NCBI GenBank assembly: GCA_903919975.1
Contig: CAIXKE010000080.1
Location: 19,002-83,001 of the forward strand
Origin: Akkermansiaceae bacterium
GTDB lineage: Bacteria; Verrucomicrobiota; Verrucomicrobiia; Verrucomicrobiales; Akkermansiaceae
Reading direction: 5' to 3'
DNA: 64,000 nt
The notes under the pieces: model-generated
Told to the model about the DNA's origin: nothing
What the model saw: only the letters and a program-made list of their open reading frames with translations
Databases searched by the model: none
Made by a program: the position numbers and the translations under genes
Shown: in pieces, positions 45,304 through 54,903 of the stretch
How positions within the stretch are numbered: position 1 is the stretch's first letter
Layout: each line of letters begins with the position of its first letter

Positions 45304-46622
45304 GCTTCCACCGCCTCTATCCGCTAAATGGATTTCCCAAACAACGCCAGTTGTGGGCTTGGATCTCCTTTGATGTAGCGAACCAATCATTCGCCCTGCT
45401 CATCAACACGCTGCTGTTCCCAATATTTCTTTCTCAAATCATCATCCGCAACGATGCCATCGACGACCGGATCTGGGCGCTGATTTACGGCACCAGCATG
45501 TTGCTCACCGCACTCCTCTCACCCATCACCGGCGCGGTCGCCGACGCACGGGCATGGAAAAAACACTTCCTGATCGGCTCCGGCTTGCTGTGCGGCGCAT
45601 TCACCTGCGGCCTCACCTTCATCCAGTCGGGCCAAATCTGGCTGGCCGCCCTGCTCTACATCCCGGCGAATTTCGCCTTCGCCCTCGGCGAGAATTTTCT
45701 AGCAAGTTTCCTCCCCGGCCTGGCGCGCCAAGATCAAATCGGCCGTGTCAGCGGATTTTCCTGGGCCGTCGCCTATGCCTCAGCGCTGTTGCTACTCATC
45801 ATCACGGCGGTGGCAATGGTAGGATTCAGCTTGGAAGCCGTCGACCGCTGGCGGCCGTTTTTCATTTTTTCCGGCTTGTGGTTTGTCGCCTTCATCATCC
45901 CGACGCTGCTCTGGCTCCACGAACCGCCCAGCTCCAAGTTCTCTGAAAAACCAAGCCGCAATCCCTTCATCGCAGGATTTCTCCGTCTCGCGGAATCAAT
46001 CCGCAATGTCCGACACCAAAAGGACATGACGATCCTGTTAGCCGCATCGCTGTTTTACGGCACCGGCATGAGCGTGGTGTTTTTCTTCGCCAGCAAACTC
46101 GCCGAGGAGTTCGGTTTTACCCAGGTCGATCTCGTGCTCTTCGTGGCCGTGCTCACCGTTTCAGGAATCGTCGGCACCATCCTTCCCACTTTCTGGCAGG
46201 ACAAAATCGGCCATCGACGTTCCGTGCTGATCCTCTTGCTGATATGGCTCGGCACGGTCCTCGGATTCGCTTGGTATGCGCACCTTCACGAACTGCATGC
46301 GGCACGCGCTGCGGAAACCTCATTCCCAGTCTGGCCGCTTTGGCTCATCGGAAATCTGCTAGGCTTCGGCCTCGGGTCGCTGGGTTCGGCTAACCGCGCC
46401 TTCGTCGGCTACCTCACCTCTCCCGGCCGCGAGGCGGAAACCTTCGGCATCTGGGGCCTTGTCTGGAAACTCTCCGCGATCATGACCTTTCCCTTCGCTT
46501 GGGTCAAAGACACGTTGGGCACCGCCCATGCACTGCTCGTGCTCGCGGCATTCCTCGCCATCGGCTTGCTGCTCACCCTCTTCATCGATGAAAAACGCGG
46601 CGTCGCCGCACGTCTTAAATGA
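45300..46622 (+). CDS. MFS transporter, UMF1-type
   Basis: This 440-residue transporter has twelve hydrophobic helices. The start, AWISFDVANQSFALLINTLL, and GALLSPITGAVAD-like loop (here LLTALLSPITGAVADARAWK) resemble the UMF1/Atg22 family of the major facilitator superfamily. Substrate is unknown; yeast Atg22 exports amino acids. Its ATG overlaps the nadD stop, which may be only an arrangement of convenience. It converges with the HIT gene with two bases between stops. Confidence 0.88.
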   Translation: MSFHRLYPLNGFPKQRQLWAWISFDVANQSFALLINTLLFPIFLSQIIIRNDAIDDRIWALIYGTSMLLTALLSPITGAVADARAWKKHFLIGSGLLCGAFTCGLTFIQSGQIWLAALLYIPANFAFALGENFLASFLPGLARQDQIGRVSGFSWAVAYASALLLLIITAVAMVGFSLEAVDRWRPFFIFSGLWFVAFIIPTLLWLHEPPSSKFSEKPSRNPFIAGFLRLAESIRNVRHQKDMTILLAASLFYGTGMSVVFFFASKLAEEFGFTQVDLVLFVAVLTVSGIVGTILPTFWQDKIGHRRSVLILLLIWLGTVLGFAWYAHLHELHAARAAETSFPVWPLWLIGNLLGFGLGSLGSANRAFVGYLTSPGREAETFGIWGLVWKLSAIMTFPFAWVKDTLGTAHALLVLAAFLAIGLLLTLFIDEKRGVAARLK

Positions 46623-46624
46623 GC

Positions 46625-47038
46625 TCATGAAAGCGCCAGACTCGCCCGCGCCGCCGCCATAATCCCCGCGACATCCTCATCCTGATAGGCACATTTCCCG
46701 TCAAACGCCCACACCGTTCCCGGCCATGCAGGATCACCGGACCCACGCCCGACGATATGGATATGCATCTGCCGGACTTGGTTACCAATGCAGGCAACAT
46801 TGAGTTTTTCCGGTTGAAAATGATCCGCGACGAATTGCGAGACACTTCGCACCGCAGCCATCACCTCATCGTAGCGCGCCACCTCCAATTGATGCAAATC
46901 TTCAATCCCCTCCTCCACTTCCGGAACTAACAGCAACCACGGGAACAACGCGTTGTCTTTCAAAATCAAGCGGCAGCCGGCCATCCGACCGAGATCAAAT
47001 CCGCCTGCGGCAAGTCTTGGGTGTAGGGAAAAACTCAT
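46625..47038 (-). CDS. HIT-family protein
   Basis: The 137-residue protein has the HIT motif region NQVRQMHIHIVGRGSGDPAW PGTVW. The first histidine of HxHxH is Gln (QMHIHIV), as in the diadenosine-polyphosphate-hydrolase-like subfamily, and the catalytic His is kept. HIT proteins hydrolyse or transfer nucleotides from nucleotidyl substrates. ATG 47038 (MSFSLHPRLAAGGFDLG) is taken over an upstream start that adds 14 unrelated residues. Confidence 0.88.
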   Translation of the reverse strand: MSFSLHPRLAAGGFDLGRMAGCRLILKDNALFPWLLLVPEVEEGIEDLHQLEVARYDEVMAAVRSVSQFVADHFQPEKLNVACIGNQVRQMHIHIVGRGSGDPAWPGTVWAFDGKCAYQDEDVAGIMAAARASLALS

Positions 47039-47122
47039 GTGAACTTGCCCGCATCGTAACCATACCGGGATGCATGCCAAGAATTTCCCGAGCCATGCAA
47101 CAAGCGAAGTGTCGATCAGGAG

Positions 47123-48043
47123 CTACCGGAAAACCTCCGGTTTTCTGCCGCGCAAGTAATCACCGGCGCACATGCGCTTGCCGCCCTCAGGCTGGACGGA
47201 GGAAATTTTCAAAGCGCCCACACCGCAGCCCACGATAAGATTCCCGTTTTCCGCGGAAACCTCACCCGGAGCTAACACATAATTCAACACCTGGTTGGGA
47301 GGATGGATTTTCAGGCGCTTTTCCTTTTCTCCCTCACGGGCGATGGTGAAAGTTCCAGGCCATGGATCATAGGCGCGGATCCGACGTTCGAGCGCGGCGG
47401 CGGGCAGGTTCCAATCCAACCGACCGTCATCACGTTCAAGCTTCGGGACATAGCTGACAAGAGCTGCATCCTGCGGAATTCGGGCTGCGCTGCCATCGGC
47501 GATCTTTGTTAGCGTTTCCGACAACACCTCCGCCGCGAGATCCGCGAGACGGTCATGCAGACTGCCGCCGGTTTCGTCCGGGGCGATGGGAATCGCCTTG
47601 GCGAGAATGATGTCGCCCGCATCAAGTTCGCGGATCACATGCAGCGACGTGATGCCTGTCTCCAAATCGCCGGCATCGATGGCCGCCTGAATGCAGGCCG
47701 CACCTCGGTATTTCGGCAAGAGCGAGGCGTGGAGATTGATGATCGCCCGGCTGGCGAGCGTCAGAATGTTTTTGCGCAGAATCTGGCCATAAGCCATCAC
47801 GACGATCAACTCCGGCTCAAGCGCCGCGAGCTGTTCCGCGGCTTCCCCGATTTTTTCCGGCTGATACACTGGAATCCCCGCTGCAAGCGCCTCGGTCTTG
47901 ATCAGCGGCGGCGTGAGCGTTTGGTGGCGTCCCACCGGTTTGTCCGGCTGGGTGACCAGCGCCAACGGGCGCGGCCCGTGCTCCAGCAGATGACGAAACG
48001 ACGGCAACGCAATGTCCCCGGTGGCAATGAAAATCAGGCGCAT
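47123..48043 (-). CDS. fmt: Methionyl-tRNA formyltransferase
   Basis: Fmt formylates initiator Met-tRNA with 10-formyl-THF. The 306-residue protein has the catalytic Asn and His in INLHASLLPKYRG and the Asp in IRELDAGDIILAK, preceded by VMAYGQIL, and a C-terminal tRNA-binding domain (RIRAYDPWPGTFT). GAACIQAAID replaces the more usual GAAPIQxAI. No def gene lies next to it, although def-fmt is common. Start at the first ATG, MRLIFIATGDIALPSF, fits the family exactly. Confidence 0.94.
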   Translation of the reverse strand: MRLIFIATGDIALPSFRHLLEHGPRPLALVTQPDKPVGRHQTLTPPLIKTEALAAGIPVYQPEKIGEAAEQLAALEPELIVVMAYGQILRKNILTLASRAIINLHASLLPKYRGAACIQAAIDAGDLETGITSLHVIRELDAGDIILAKAIPIAPDETGGSLHDRLADLAAEVLSETLTKIADGSAARIPQDAALVSYVPKLERDDGRLDWNLPAAALERRIRAYDPWPGTFTIAREGEKEKRLKIHPPNQVLNYVLAPGEVSAENGNLIVGCGVGALKISSVQPEGGKRMCAGDYLRGRKPEVFR

Positions 48044-48147
48044 GTTGAGATCAAATTAAATCACTGCCGTCTCACAGGAAGGCTTGGCTTGGAGCGAAAA
48101 AAGCGGACTGATGTTGAGTTGCAATTCCCGCCACTCGGCAAGGAGTC

Positions 48148-48234
48148 ATGACCCAAACCACACAAGCCCGGACCAATGTGATCGTCCTCAAGCAAATGCT
48201 CAACCTCATTCCACGCATCTTCTGTGGCGCATGA
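48148..48234 (+). pseudogene. 28-residue N-terminal scrap of an IS4-type transposase
   Basis: ATG 48148 is preceded by AGGAG and followed by TQTTQARTNVIVLKQMLNLI PRIFCGA and TGA 48232. The TNVIVLKQMLNLIP segment resembles the first residues of IS4-family (DUF4372-type) transposases. No continuation is visible, so this would be the stump of a deleted element. The surrounding 280-base gap between fmt and the oxidoreductase holds nothing else that I recognise. Confidence 0.35.
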
Positions 48235-48331
48235 GGCTGGGAAAGGCCAATGAACCGCGTAAAGCACAATTCATTGACCCGACATCCTCACTTCAACAGA
48301 AGTGGCACAGCTCGTTGGACACCGCGCCAAG

Positions 48332-49600
48332 TCAAGCCTTGCCAGGCACCGGTGGAACTTCCGCAGGCATCTTGACCGTGCCTTTCTCAAAATCCAGAGC
48401 TGTGGGAGCGCAGGCAAAATTGTAGAGTGGAGACTCCTTGTTTTCCATGAGGTCACTCCACCGGACCATCTGGCCGGTATAGGCGGAGATCCGGCCCATG
48501 ATGGCCACCAGAGTAACCTCGGCGATGCGTTGGGCGTCGTTGAGCGGCTTACCCGACGTCACGCTGCGGATCATGTCCACATGCTCCTGGACCTGACCAT
48601 TGCCGGAGTCCAATTTGATTTCAGGTATGGACACCTCCTTGCCCTTGAGCTTGCCGCCGCCATAGCAGGAACCCGCCGTGCCTGTGAACATCTCACCGAC
48701 CCGCCCGTAGGTGCCGGAAATCTGACGGCACTGGCTATGGATATGGAGGTCGTCGCCGAAGTCGTAATCAATGCTAAAGAAATCGAACATGTTGCCGGTC
48801 TCGCGCCGGGCACGGCCGCCGAAACCCAGAGCCATCGTGGGCAGACGGCCAATGAACCAGACCGCCACATCAAGATTGTGGACGTGCTGCTCGACGATGT
48901 GGTCGCCGGACATTTCGGTGAAGTTGAGCCAGTTGCGCGCCATGTAATCCGCCTCGGACTCACCTGGATTGCGGCGCTTGATCCATGGGACGGTGCCGTT
49001 CCACTGGACGACGCCGCCTTTGATCTCGCCAATCGCGCCAGCATCGATCATCGCCTTGTTGCGCAGATAGTTGGCGTCATGCCGGCGCTGCGTGCCGCAG
49101 ACGACCGCGAGGCCTTTGGCCTTCGCTTTCTCGCCTGTGGCGATCACCGAACGGGCCCCGACCGGATCGACGGCCACGGGTTTCTCGATAAAACAATGTT
49201 TACCAGCCTCCACCGCAGCGGCGAAGTGCAAGGGCCGGAATGCCGGTGGGGTCGCCATCAGGACGTAATCGCAATCGGTGGCGATCACCTTGTGATAGCC
49301 GTCAAAACCGCTGAAACAACGGTTTGCAGGAACTCCGAATTTTTTGCCGGCGGCTTCCGCCTTGTCTTGGAAAGCGTCTGCGGTAGCGACCAGTTCCGCC
49401 TCGAAGCCGAGGAGTTTGCAAGCTTCCATGAAATTCTGAACCGCCCCGTTGCCGCGGCCACCGCAACCGATTAGGCCGACTTTGATTTTCTTGGATCCGC
49501 CAGAAGCCACCTGCCCGAAAACGGAGGAGGCCGCCAGACTCGCGCCCAGAAGTGTGGTGTTTCCTAGAAATGAACGGCGATTCAACAAATTGGGATTCAT
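48332..49600 (-). CDS. Tat-exported Gfo/Idh/MocA-family oxidoreductase
   Basis: The 422-residue protein has a Tat signal (NRRSFLGNTTLLGASLAASS, RRSFLG), then the Rossmann GLIGCGGRGNGAV and the family motif HCFIEKPVAVDP with catalytic Lys. These NAD(P)-dependent enzymes act on sugars or inositols; PVC bacteria carry many exported copies of unknown substrate. The C-terminal part (SDLMENKESPLYNFACAP) matches the long variant in this group. It is monocistronic, divergent from the ankyrin gene. Confidence 0.92.
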   Translation of the reverse strand: MNPNLLNRRSFLGNTTLLGASLAASSVFGQVASGGSKKIKVGLIGCGGRGNGAVQNFMEACKLLGFEAELVATADAFQDKAEAAGKKFGVPANRCFSGFDGYHKVIATDCDYVLMATPPAFRPLHFAAAVEAGKHCFIEKPVAVDPVGARSVIATGEKAKAKGLAVVCGTQRRHDANYLRNKAMIDAGAIGEIKGGVVQWNGTVPWIKRRNPGESEADYMARNWLNFTEMSGDHIVEQHVHNLDVAVWFIGRLPTMALGFGGRARRETGNMFDFFSIDYDFGDDLHIHSQCRQISGTYGRVGEMFTGTAGSCYGGGKLKGKEVSIPEIKLDSGNGQVQEHVDMIRSVTSGKPLNDAQRIAEVTLVAIMGRISAYTGQMVRWSDLMENKESPLYNFACAPTALDFEKGTVKMPAEVPPVPGKA

Positions 49601-49729
49601 GGTCGTTTTAAGGTGATGGATGCGTTCCGGTTACTTAAAACCAGCCGCCTACCTTTCATGAAATGTTAATTTTTTCGTAATCGATGAAATTTTCCCCACC
49701 CTATGACGTTTCCTCAACATACTCATCCC

Positions 49730-50368
49730 ATGAACCGTCTCTACATCCATCTCCTGACCGCCCTCCTGCTCGCGCCGCTCGCCGTGGCTGCACCCGTCCA
49801 TCCGACCATCGATGCGGCAATCGCCAAGGGCGACATCGCCGATGTCCGACTCCACCTAGCTGCCGATCCGCAAAGTGCGAACAAGGGAGGGAAGCCCACC
49901 TCGCGCCCGCCGCTCGAACAGGCCGTTCTCCGCAACAAACTAGAGATCGCCGTCCTGTTGCTGGAATCCGGTGCCGATGCTAACAGCACGAACGCCTCCA
50001 AGCGCACGCCACTGCACCTCGCCGTGGACCGCAACAGCCCGGAAATTGTCACTGCCCTGCTCAAGGCGGGAGCTAAACCCAACCTTCTCGATCAGGATGG
50101 CTGGACGCCGCTTCACCACGCTGCCGCCAAAAACCAGCTCGAGACCACCAAAGCCCTGCTCGCCGGCGGCGCGGACCCGATGACGCTGAGCGAACGCGGC
50201 GGCACCCCACTCCACGAAGCCGCCGCCAGCGGCGGAGCGGAACTCATCAAGCTGCTCATCGAACACAAGGTGGATCCCAAGCTAAAATCCAAGGAAGGCG
50301 TCACCGCACTCGACATCGCGAAACAATACAAAAATGAGGCCGCTATCACCGCCCTCTCCGGATCGTAA
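49730..50368 (+). CDS. Exported ankyrin-repeat protein
   Basis: This 212-residue protein has a signal peptide (MNRLYIHLLTALLLAPLAVA) and about five ankyrin repeats, for example RTPLHLAVDRNSPEIVTALL KAGA, GWTPLHHAAAKNQLETTKALLAGGA and GTPLHEAAASGGAELIKLLI. It is a protein-protein binding module in the periplasm or outside the cell. A start nine codons earlier (49703) would spoil the signal peptide. It converges with apbE with twelve bases between stops. Confidence 0.9.
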   Translation: MNRLYIHLLTALLLAPLAVAAPVHPTIDAAIAKGDIADVRLHLAADPQSANKGGKPTSRPPLEQAVLRNKLEIAVLLLESGADANSTNASKRTPLHLAVDRNSPEIVTALLKAGAKPNLLDQDGWTPLHHAAAKNQLETTKALLAGGADPMTLSERGGTPLHEAAASGGAELIKLLIEHKVDPKLKSKEGVTALDIAKQYKNEAAITALSGS

Positions 50369-50380
50369 CGGGTATTCGTA

Positions 50381-51232
50381 TCACAAAATCTTTTCCACGC
50401 TGCCGCCACGGTCGGCATGGACGCTTGTGACATCCTGATTGCCTGCTAGAATATCCGGGATTTCCTCCAAGTCGATCAACATCAAGGCGGTGGACCAAAT
50501 CTCGGCAAGAGCAGCGGTGGCGGCGGTGACCCAGATGCGGCGGCTCGGATTGGCTGGCATTGCCCCGGCGCCCCATGGATGAATGATATGACTTCCTTGG
50601 ATGCCCGTGCCCGAGGCGCTGATCGATTGATGGGTGAGCTCCAAGCGCAGGACACCCGCATCACCCGTTAGATCAACAGGCCATGGCTGTGGCCCGATGG
50701 CAAGCAACGAGCTGGCACCTGCCGTAAGCAAAGCATTCTCGACGCCCCATTCAGTGAGAAGCCGCTTCAGCTGATCCAGAGCGAAGCCCTTGCCGATGCC
50801 ACCAAGATCAATCTCGCGGCCGGGTTCGTCACAAGTGATCGCCGGGACATCCGGATGGATGGTCAGTCGGCCGATAATCGGCGGTGCCGGGTCCGCGTTG
50901 CCGGATTTCCGGTGCTCAATCCGAGTGCCGAGCGTGATATCAAACAATCCATGAGTGCTCGCGGCGGCATCCAGCGCAAGCAGCAGACATTGGTGGCAAG
51001 TCTCGCTGATATAGAGCGTTTCCCCGACGGCCAGGCAATTGATGCGGGAAACATCGCTGCCCTCGATAAAGCGGCTGAGCCGGGATTCGAAAAGATCGAT
51101 TTGCTCGAAACATTCCCGCGCAATGGCACGCGCCGTCGATTCGTCCACCCCCGGAATGCGCAGACTGAACGTCGTGTGCATCGCCTCATGAGCGAAGTGT
51201 TTCGCATCGAGTAAGGGAACGGGAGTCTTCAT
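50381..51232 (-). CDS. apbE: FAD:protein FMN transferase
   Basis: ApbE attaches FMN to Thr of flavoproteins such as Rnf/Nqr subunits or exported reductases. The 283-residue protein has ALDAAASTHGLFDITLGT and the signature IDLGGIGKGFALDQLKRLL, followed by LLTAGASSLLAIG with the loop that binds Mg and FAD. No lipobox or signal is evident, so location is uncertain. The ATG overlaps the TGA of the membrane glycosyltransferase gene (ATGA at 51232-51229), so the pair is coupled, although their roles are not obviously linked. Confidence 0.92.
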   Translation of the reverse strand: MKTPVPLLDAKHFAHEAMHTTFSLRIPGVDESTARAIARECFEQIDLFESRLSRFIEGSDVSRINCLAVGETLYISETCHQCLLLALDAAASTHGLFDITLGTRIEHRKSGNADPAPPIIGRLTIHPDVPAITCDEPGREIDLGGIGKGFALDQLKRLLTEWGVENALLTAGASSLLAIGPQPWPVDLTGDAGVLRLELTHQSISASGTGIQGSHIIHPWGAGAMPANPSRRIWVTAATAALAEIWSTALMLIDLEEIPDILAGNQDVTSVHADRGGSVEKIL

Positions 51233-52743
51233 GGGCTTTCGCTTTCCAACCAGTGTTGCCAGACATCTTTGCGAACAAACAGATACAGGGGCACACCCGC
51301 ACGCAGGCCGCGCGGCACTGGGACGTGGGTGTCACCGAGCGACTCCGAGACAGCCTCCGAGAATTCCGGCATCGCGCACACCAGCGGGAATTTTTCCAAA
51401 TCCGGCGGCGGTTCCTTCCAGTAGCCGATCTTTTCAAATCCCCGCAGATACCAAGGAAGCGGCCAGTAATAGCTGCCAATGACAGCCACGCCATCCACCA
51501 TCCCGGCTGGCGAACGATCACGAATTTTTTCCAACCACTCTTCCATCGCCTCGACGTCACGTCGGGTGGGAACATAGGCATACGGATTGCGATCATCCGA
51601 GGCAAGGCGGCCGGTGGCATAGCGGGCTTGTCGGAACTGGGTGACCAGACAAATAATAGTTAGAGCCGCCAGCGCGACTTGCGCGGGCAATCGCTGTGAT
51701 GAAAATCGGGCGACGGCGAATCCGGCAAGCAGGCAGACATGCGCCCACGGCAGACACGCAAGCCATGGGGTTTTATAAGCGATCAGACTGTAAATCAGGA
51801 AATGCCCGGCGGCCGCATAGGCGATGAAACGGATCGTCGCCCGGCACTTCGGCGCATCCTCGTCACCGCGGAAAGTGGAGGCGAATGCGATAAGAGCGAG
51901 CACCAACAATGGCGTGCCAAACCACCAAACCCCGCCGGATTTCTGCGGCATGGCGAGAAGTTGGAAGTAGTAGCCGAAGCTTTTGTCGTGCCCCTCCACC
52001 GTTTCATAAACGAAGAACGTGCGGACCGCATCAATGGCTCCCTGCGGATGCCGGAAACCATCGGTGTAAAATCCGATGGCGGTGACGACTGAGGCAAGTC
52101 CCGAGACGATTACCGGAATGCGATGCTCCCGCCATGCTGCCGCGAGCGCCGCTCGATCCAACGATTTCCTGTTTTCCCATGCGATCAACGCCGCGGCACC
52201 CGACCACGCGATGAGGCTGATGGCGAAACTTTCCTTAGCCGCGAACATCAAGCCGATCAAAATCCCCGGAATTCCCCAACGCCATTTGCCGGTTAGAGAC
52301 ATCAGCGCCGCCATGCCGAAGAACACCAGCAACGATTCATGAATGAACATCCGGCTGTAGTATGCCAGCAGCGGCGAGGTCGCTAGAAAAGCCGCCGCCG
52401 CCAACATCGGGACATCGCCGCAACGCCTGCGCCAGCACAAGGGCAGCAATACCAGCAATAATCCGGCGATGGCGGGAAGGATCCGCAGCGTGGTCTGGGT
52501 CATGTCACGCCAGCCCGTCTCGCCGCGCAGTTTGCACAACGGGATGGCCAAATCCGCCAACAAAGGCCCGTGATAATGTTTGGGATCAAATTGGCTGCCG
52601 CCGGCTTCCATCCGCCGCGCCGTGATCCTCGCTCCAGTCGCCTCATCCGCGTGAAATGGGCGTTTACCAAGGGCGTCAAAACGTAAAAAAACCGCCGTGA
52701 CGGCCACGCAAATCCAACAGACAATAACGATGGTTCGATTCAT
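51229..52743 (-). CDS. GT39-like membrane glycosyltransferase, TIGR03663-type
   Basis: The 504-residue protein has about ten hydrophobic segments and a first outer loop RPFHADEATGARITARRMEA with acidic residues, then YDPKHYHGPLLAD-type motif (FDPKHYHGPLLADLAI). This pattern is found in TIGR03663/GT39-like membrane glycosyltransferases, which use polyprenyl-linked sugars. The target is unknown. A longer open frame upstream runs antisense through the GT2 gene; ATG 52743 (MNRTIVIVCWICVAV) gives the correct first helix. The GT2 gene is divergent, 60 bases away, so the two may serve one glycosylation pathway. Confidence 0.85.
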   Translation of the reverse strand: MNRTIVIVCWICVAVTAVFLRFDALGKRPFHADEATGARITARRMEAGGSQFDPKHYHGPLLADLAIPLCKLRGETGWRDMTQTTLRILPAIAGLLLVLLPLCWRRRCGDVPMLAAAAFLATSPLLAYYSRMFIHESLLVFFGMAALMSLTGKWRWGIPGILIGLMFAAKESFAISLIAWSGAAALIAWENRKSLDRAALAAAWREHRIPVIVSGLASVVTAIGFYTDGFRHPQGAIDAVRTFFVYETVEGHDKSFGYYFQLLAMPQKSGGVWWFGTPLLVLALIAFASTFRGDEDAPKCRATIRFIAYAAAGHFLIYSLIAYKTPWLACLPWAHVCLLAGFAVARFSSQRLPAQVALAALTIICLVTQFRQARYATGRLASDDRNPYAYVPTRRDVEAMEEWLEKIRDRSPAGMVDGVAVIGSYYWPLPWYLRGFEKIGYWKEPPPDLEKFPLVCAMPEFSEAVSESLGDTHVPVPRGLRAGVPLYLFVRKDVWQHWLESESP

Positions 52744-52803
52744 CAAAGCGCTCGATACGATGAAAGAATCGATCTTCCCGCAACGGTAATTTACATTACG
52801 CCC

Positions 52804-53535
52804 GTGACCGAAACTCCAACTCAAATCCTGCTCGTCACTCCAGTGTGGAAAGATTCCACACGTCTCGCGGAGTATGGAAAAACGCTGGCGAGAGCCTTCG
52901 CTGCATCTCCCCTTCCCATCCACTGGATCATCGCCGATGACGGCTCGGGACATTACGAGCACCGGCACCTGACCGAACTCCGCAGCTCGTTCGCCCGGGT
53001 TTTTCCGCATATCAGCCTGCATTTTGCCGCCCAACATCACGGCAAAGGTTCAACCGTCCGGGAGGCATGGGCACTGGCACCGGACGCCGAATGGCTCGCC
53101 TTCATCGATGCCGATGGCAGTGTGACGGCGGAAGATTTGTTGCAACTCATCGAAACCGCGCTCGCAAACCGCAGCTCGGTGATCGGAATCCGCAAGCGGA
53201 CCGCCACCACCCATGTCGTGGAGAGTCCGTGGCGGGCGATCTTCCACCGCGGGTTCCTGTTGGCCGTGCATCTATTGCTCGATCTCCAATGCGAGGATCC
53301 CCAATGCGGAGCCAAAATCCTCAAGGCCGATGATTACCGCGCCATCGCTCATCGGCTTTCCGAAAATGGTCTGGCCTTCGATTCCGAACTGCTTACCACT
53401 TTGAAACGCAGCGGCGCGGATTGGCTCGAAGTCCCCGTGACATGGATCGAAAAAAATGGCGGTAAAGTGCGGCCACTCCACGATGCCTGGGGCATGCTCG
53501 CCGCACTTTTTAGAATTCGTAACCGAACATGGTGA
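52804..53535 (+). CDS. Family 2 glycosyltransferase
   Basis: The 243-residue cytoplasmic glycosyltransferase starts with GTG (MTETPTQILLVTPVWKD). It has the nucleotide-sugar pattern WIIADDGSGHYEHRH, then WLAFIDADGSVTAEDLL with DAD as the DxD metal site, and GIRKRTATTHV. The C-terminal part (DPQCGAKILKADDY, ELLTTLKRSGADWLEVPVTW) is typical for dolichyl-phosphate-mannose-synthase-like GT2 enzymes. It could supply the polyprenyl-sugar used by the GT39-like protein next door. Its end overlaps the PHP gene by seven bases. Confidence 0.9.
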   Translation: MTETPTQILLVTPVWKDSTRLAEYGKTLARAFAASPLPIHWIIADDGSGHYEHRHLTELRSSFARVFPHISLHFAAQHHGKGSTVREAWALAPDAEWLAFIDADGSVTAEDLLQLIETALANRSSVIGIRKRTATTHVVESPWRAIFHRGFLLAVHLLLDLQCEDPQCGAKILKADDYRAIAHRLSENGLAFDSELLTTLKRSGADWLEVPVTWIEKNGGKVRPLHDAWGMLAALFRIRNRTW

Positions 53536-54413
53536 CGGATTTTCCGCAGGATCCGGCTTCCCATCGCCGCCACGCTGCCACAGCATCCCGCGCCATGCCC
53601 GCACCGTTGCTTTACGAATCCCATTGCCATACCACATTGTGCAAACACGCCATCGGCACGCCGGACGCATACGCGGCAGTCGCTCTCGCACGTGGATTCA
53701 AAGGCATCACCTTCACCTGCCATTGCCCGCTGCCCGGCGGGTTTTCCGCCAACGTCCGGATGGCTCCGGAACAATTCGACGACTACGTGGAAATGATCGC
53801 CGCCACCCGCAAAAAGTTCGCCGGCAGATTGGATGTTAGAACCGGGCTGGAAAGCGATTATTATCCGGGTATCGAGTCATGGCTGAAGGAACTCCACGCA
53901 CGGGTGCCGCTCAGCCACGTGCTCGGATCGATTCACTATCAGGTCGGCGATTACCGGAAGCTGTTCTTCACCGGCGAGATACACAGTTATCAGAAACTCT
54001 ATTTCGAACACCTCGCGCTCTCTGCGGAAAGCGGACTTTTCGACACGCTCGCCCATCCGGATCTCATCAAAAACGAGTCGCCCGCCGATTGGGATTTCAA
54101 TCGGCTTCGCCCGGTCATCGCACGCGCGCTCGACCGAATCGCCGCCACTGGAGTGGCCATGGAACTCAATACCAGCGGCGTGCAAAAACCGCTGCCGGAA
54201 ATGAATCCATCACCGCCCCAACTCGTCATGATGCGCGAGCGCGGCATCCCCGTAGTCATCGGCGCAGACGCCCATGTCCCCGAACGCGTAGGCGATGGCT
54301 ATGTGACCGCACTGCATTTGTTGCAGGCATCCGGCTACACGGAAGTCAGTTATTTTCTCGATCGCAAGCGCCAGGATGTGCCGATTCCAGACGCGCTCGC
54401 CTCACTCGGCTGA
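53529..54413 (+). CDS. PHP-domain histidinol-phosphatase-like protein
   Basis: The protein has the PHP start YESHCHTTLCKHA (HxH), then GITFTCHCPLP, GLESDYYPG, VLGSIHYQVGDY, DTLAHPDLIK and VIGADAHVPERVG, giving the metal ligands of the HisK-type phosphoesterases. These remove the phosphate from histidinol phosphate, but related PHP enzymes use other substrates and there are no his genes nearby. With ATG 53529 the product is 294 residues; ATG 53595 (MPAPLLYESHCHTT) would be the more usual start and leave a gap after the GT2 gene. Confidence 0.9.
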   Translation: MVTDFPQDPASHRRHAATASRAMPAPLLYESHCHTTLCKHAIGTPDAYAAVALARGFKGITFTCHCPLPGGFSANVRMAPEQFDDYVEMIAATRKKFAGRLDVRTGLESDYYPGIESWLKELHARVPLSHVLGSIHYQVGDYRKLFFTGEIHSYQKLYFEHLALSAESGLFDTLAHPDLIKNESPADWDFNRLRPVIARALDRIAATGVAMELNTSGVQKPLPEMNPSPPQLVMMRERGIPVVIGADAHVPERVGDGYVTALHLLQASGYTEVSYFLDRKRQDVPIPDALASLG

Positions 54414-54429
54414 AGCAAATACCCGATTT

Positions 54430-54903
54430 TCAGTGCATCACATGATCTAACAGCAAGCTTTGGATAGCCAGGTAAAACTGCGAACGGTGAAAGGCGGTGC
54501 GGCGCTTGGGTGGAAACTCGTCGGGGTTGAGCGTCTCACTGGGGCCGAACCGGTATTGTTGCTCGATGGCCAGGCGCGCTTGATTCAACGCGCTATACCA
54601 TTGCAGTCCGTCATCGTGGTTGATCCACAGCAGCCCGGGTCCGCCATCGGATTCCAAATGGGCGGTCGCGATGGCGGTGGTGACATGCAACAGGGCGGAG
54701 GAAAATTGTTTGTCGAGATCAGGGATAACAAAATCCTGCCAATCGGCGGTGACTTCTTCATCGGTGATGAGGTTTCCTAACCGCTCCGCAAGCGACGCCT
54801 CACAGGACAACGCGTCATTCGAAATGCCGTTGAGGAGCGCCCAATCGCCTGGCGCATCGGTATCGATCCGCAGTCCGCCTTTTAATGTCGGGGTGATTTT
54901 CAC
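54430..54903 (-). CDS. DUF2017 family protein, coupled to clpS
   Basis: The 157-residue protein starts MKITPTLKGGLRIDTDAPG and ends FYLAIQSLLLDHVMH; it resembles DUF2017, a family that in Actinobacteria also follows clpS. It has no known catalytic residues. The start overlaps the clpS stop by ATGA (54903-54900), so translation is coupled. The linkage suggests a role in ClpS/ClpP-dependent proteolysis (N-degron adaptor regulation), but this is inference from order. Confidence 0.8.
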   Translation of the reverse strand: MKITPTLKGGLRIDTDAPGDWALLNGISNDALSCEASLAERLGNLITDEEVTADWQDFVIPDLDKQFSSALLHVTTAIATAHLESDGGPGLLWINHDDGLQWYSALNQARLAIEQQYRFGPSETLNPDEFPPKRRTAFHRSQFYLAIQSLLLDHVMH

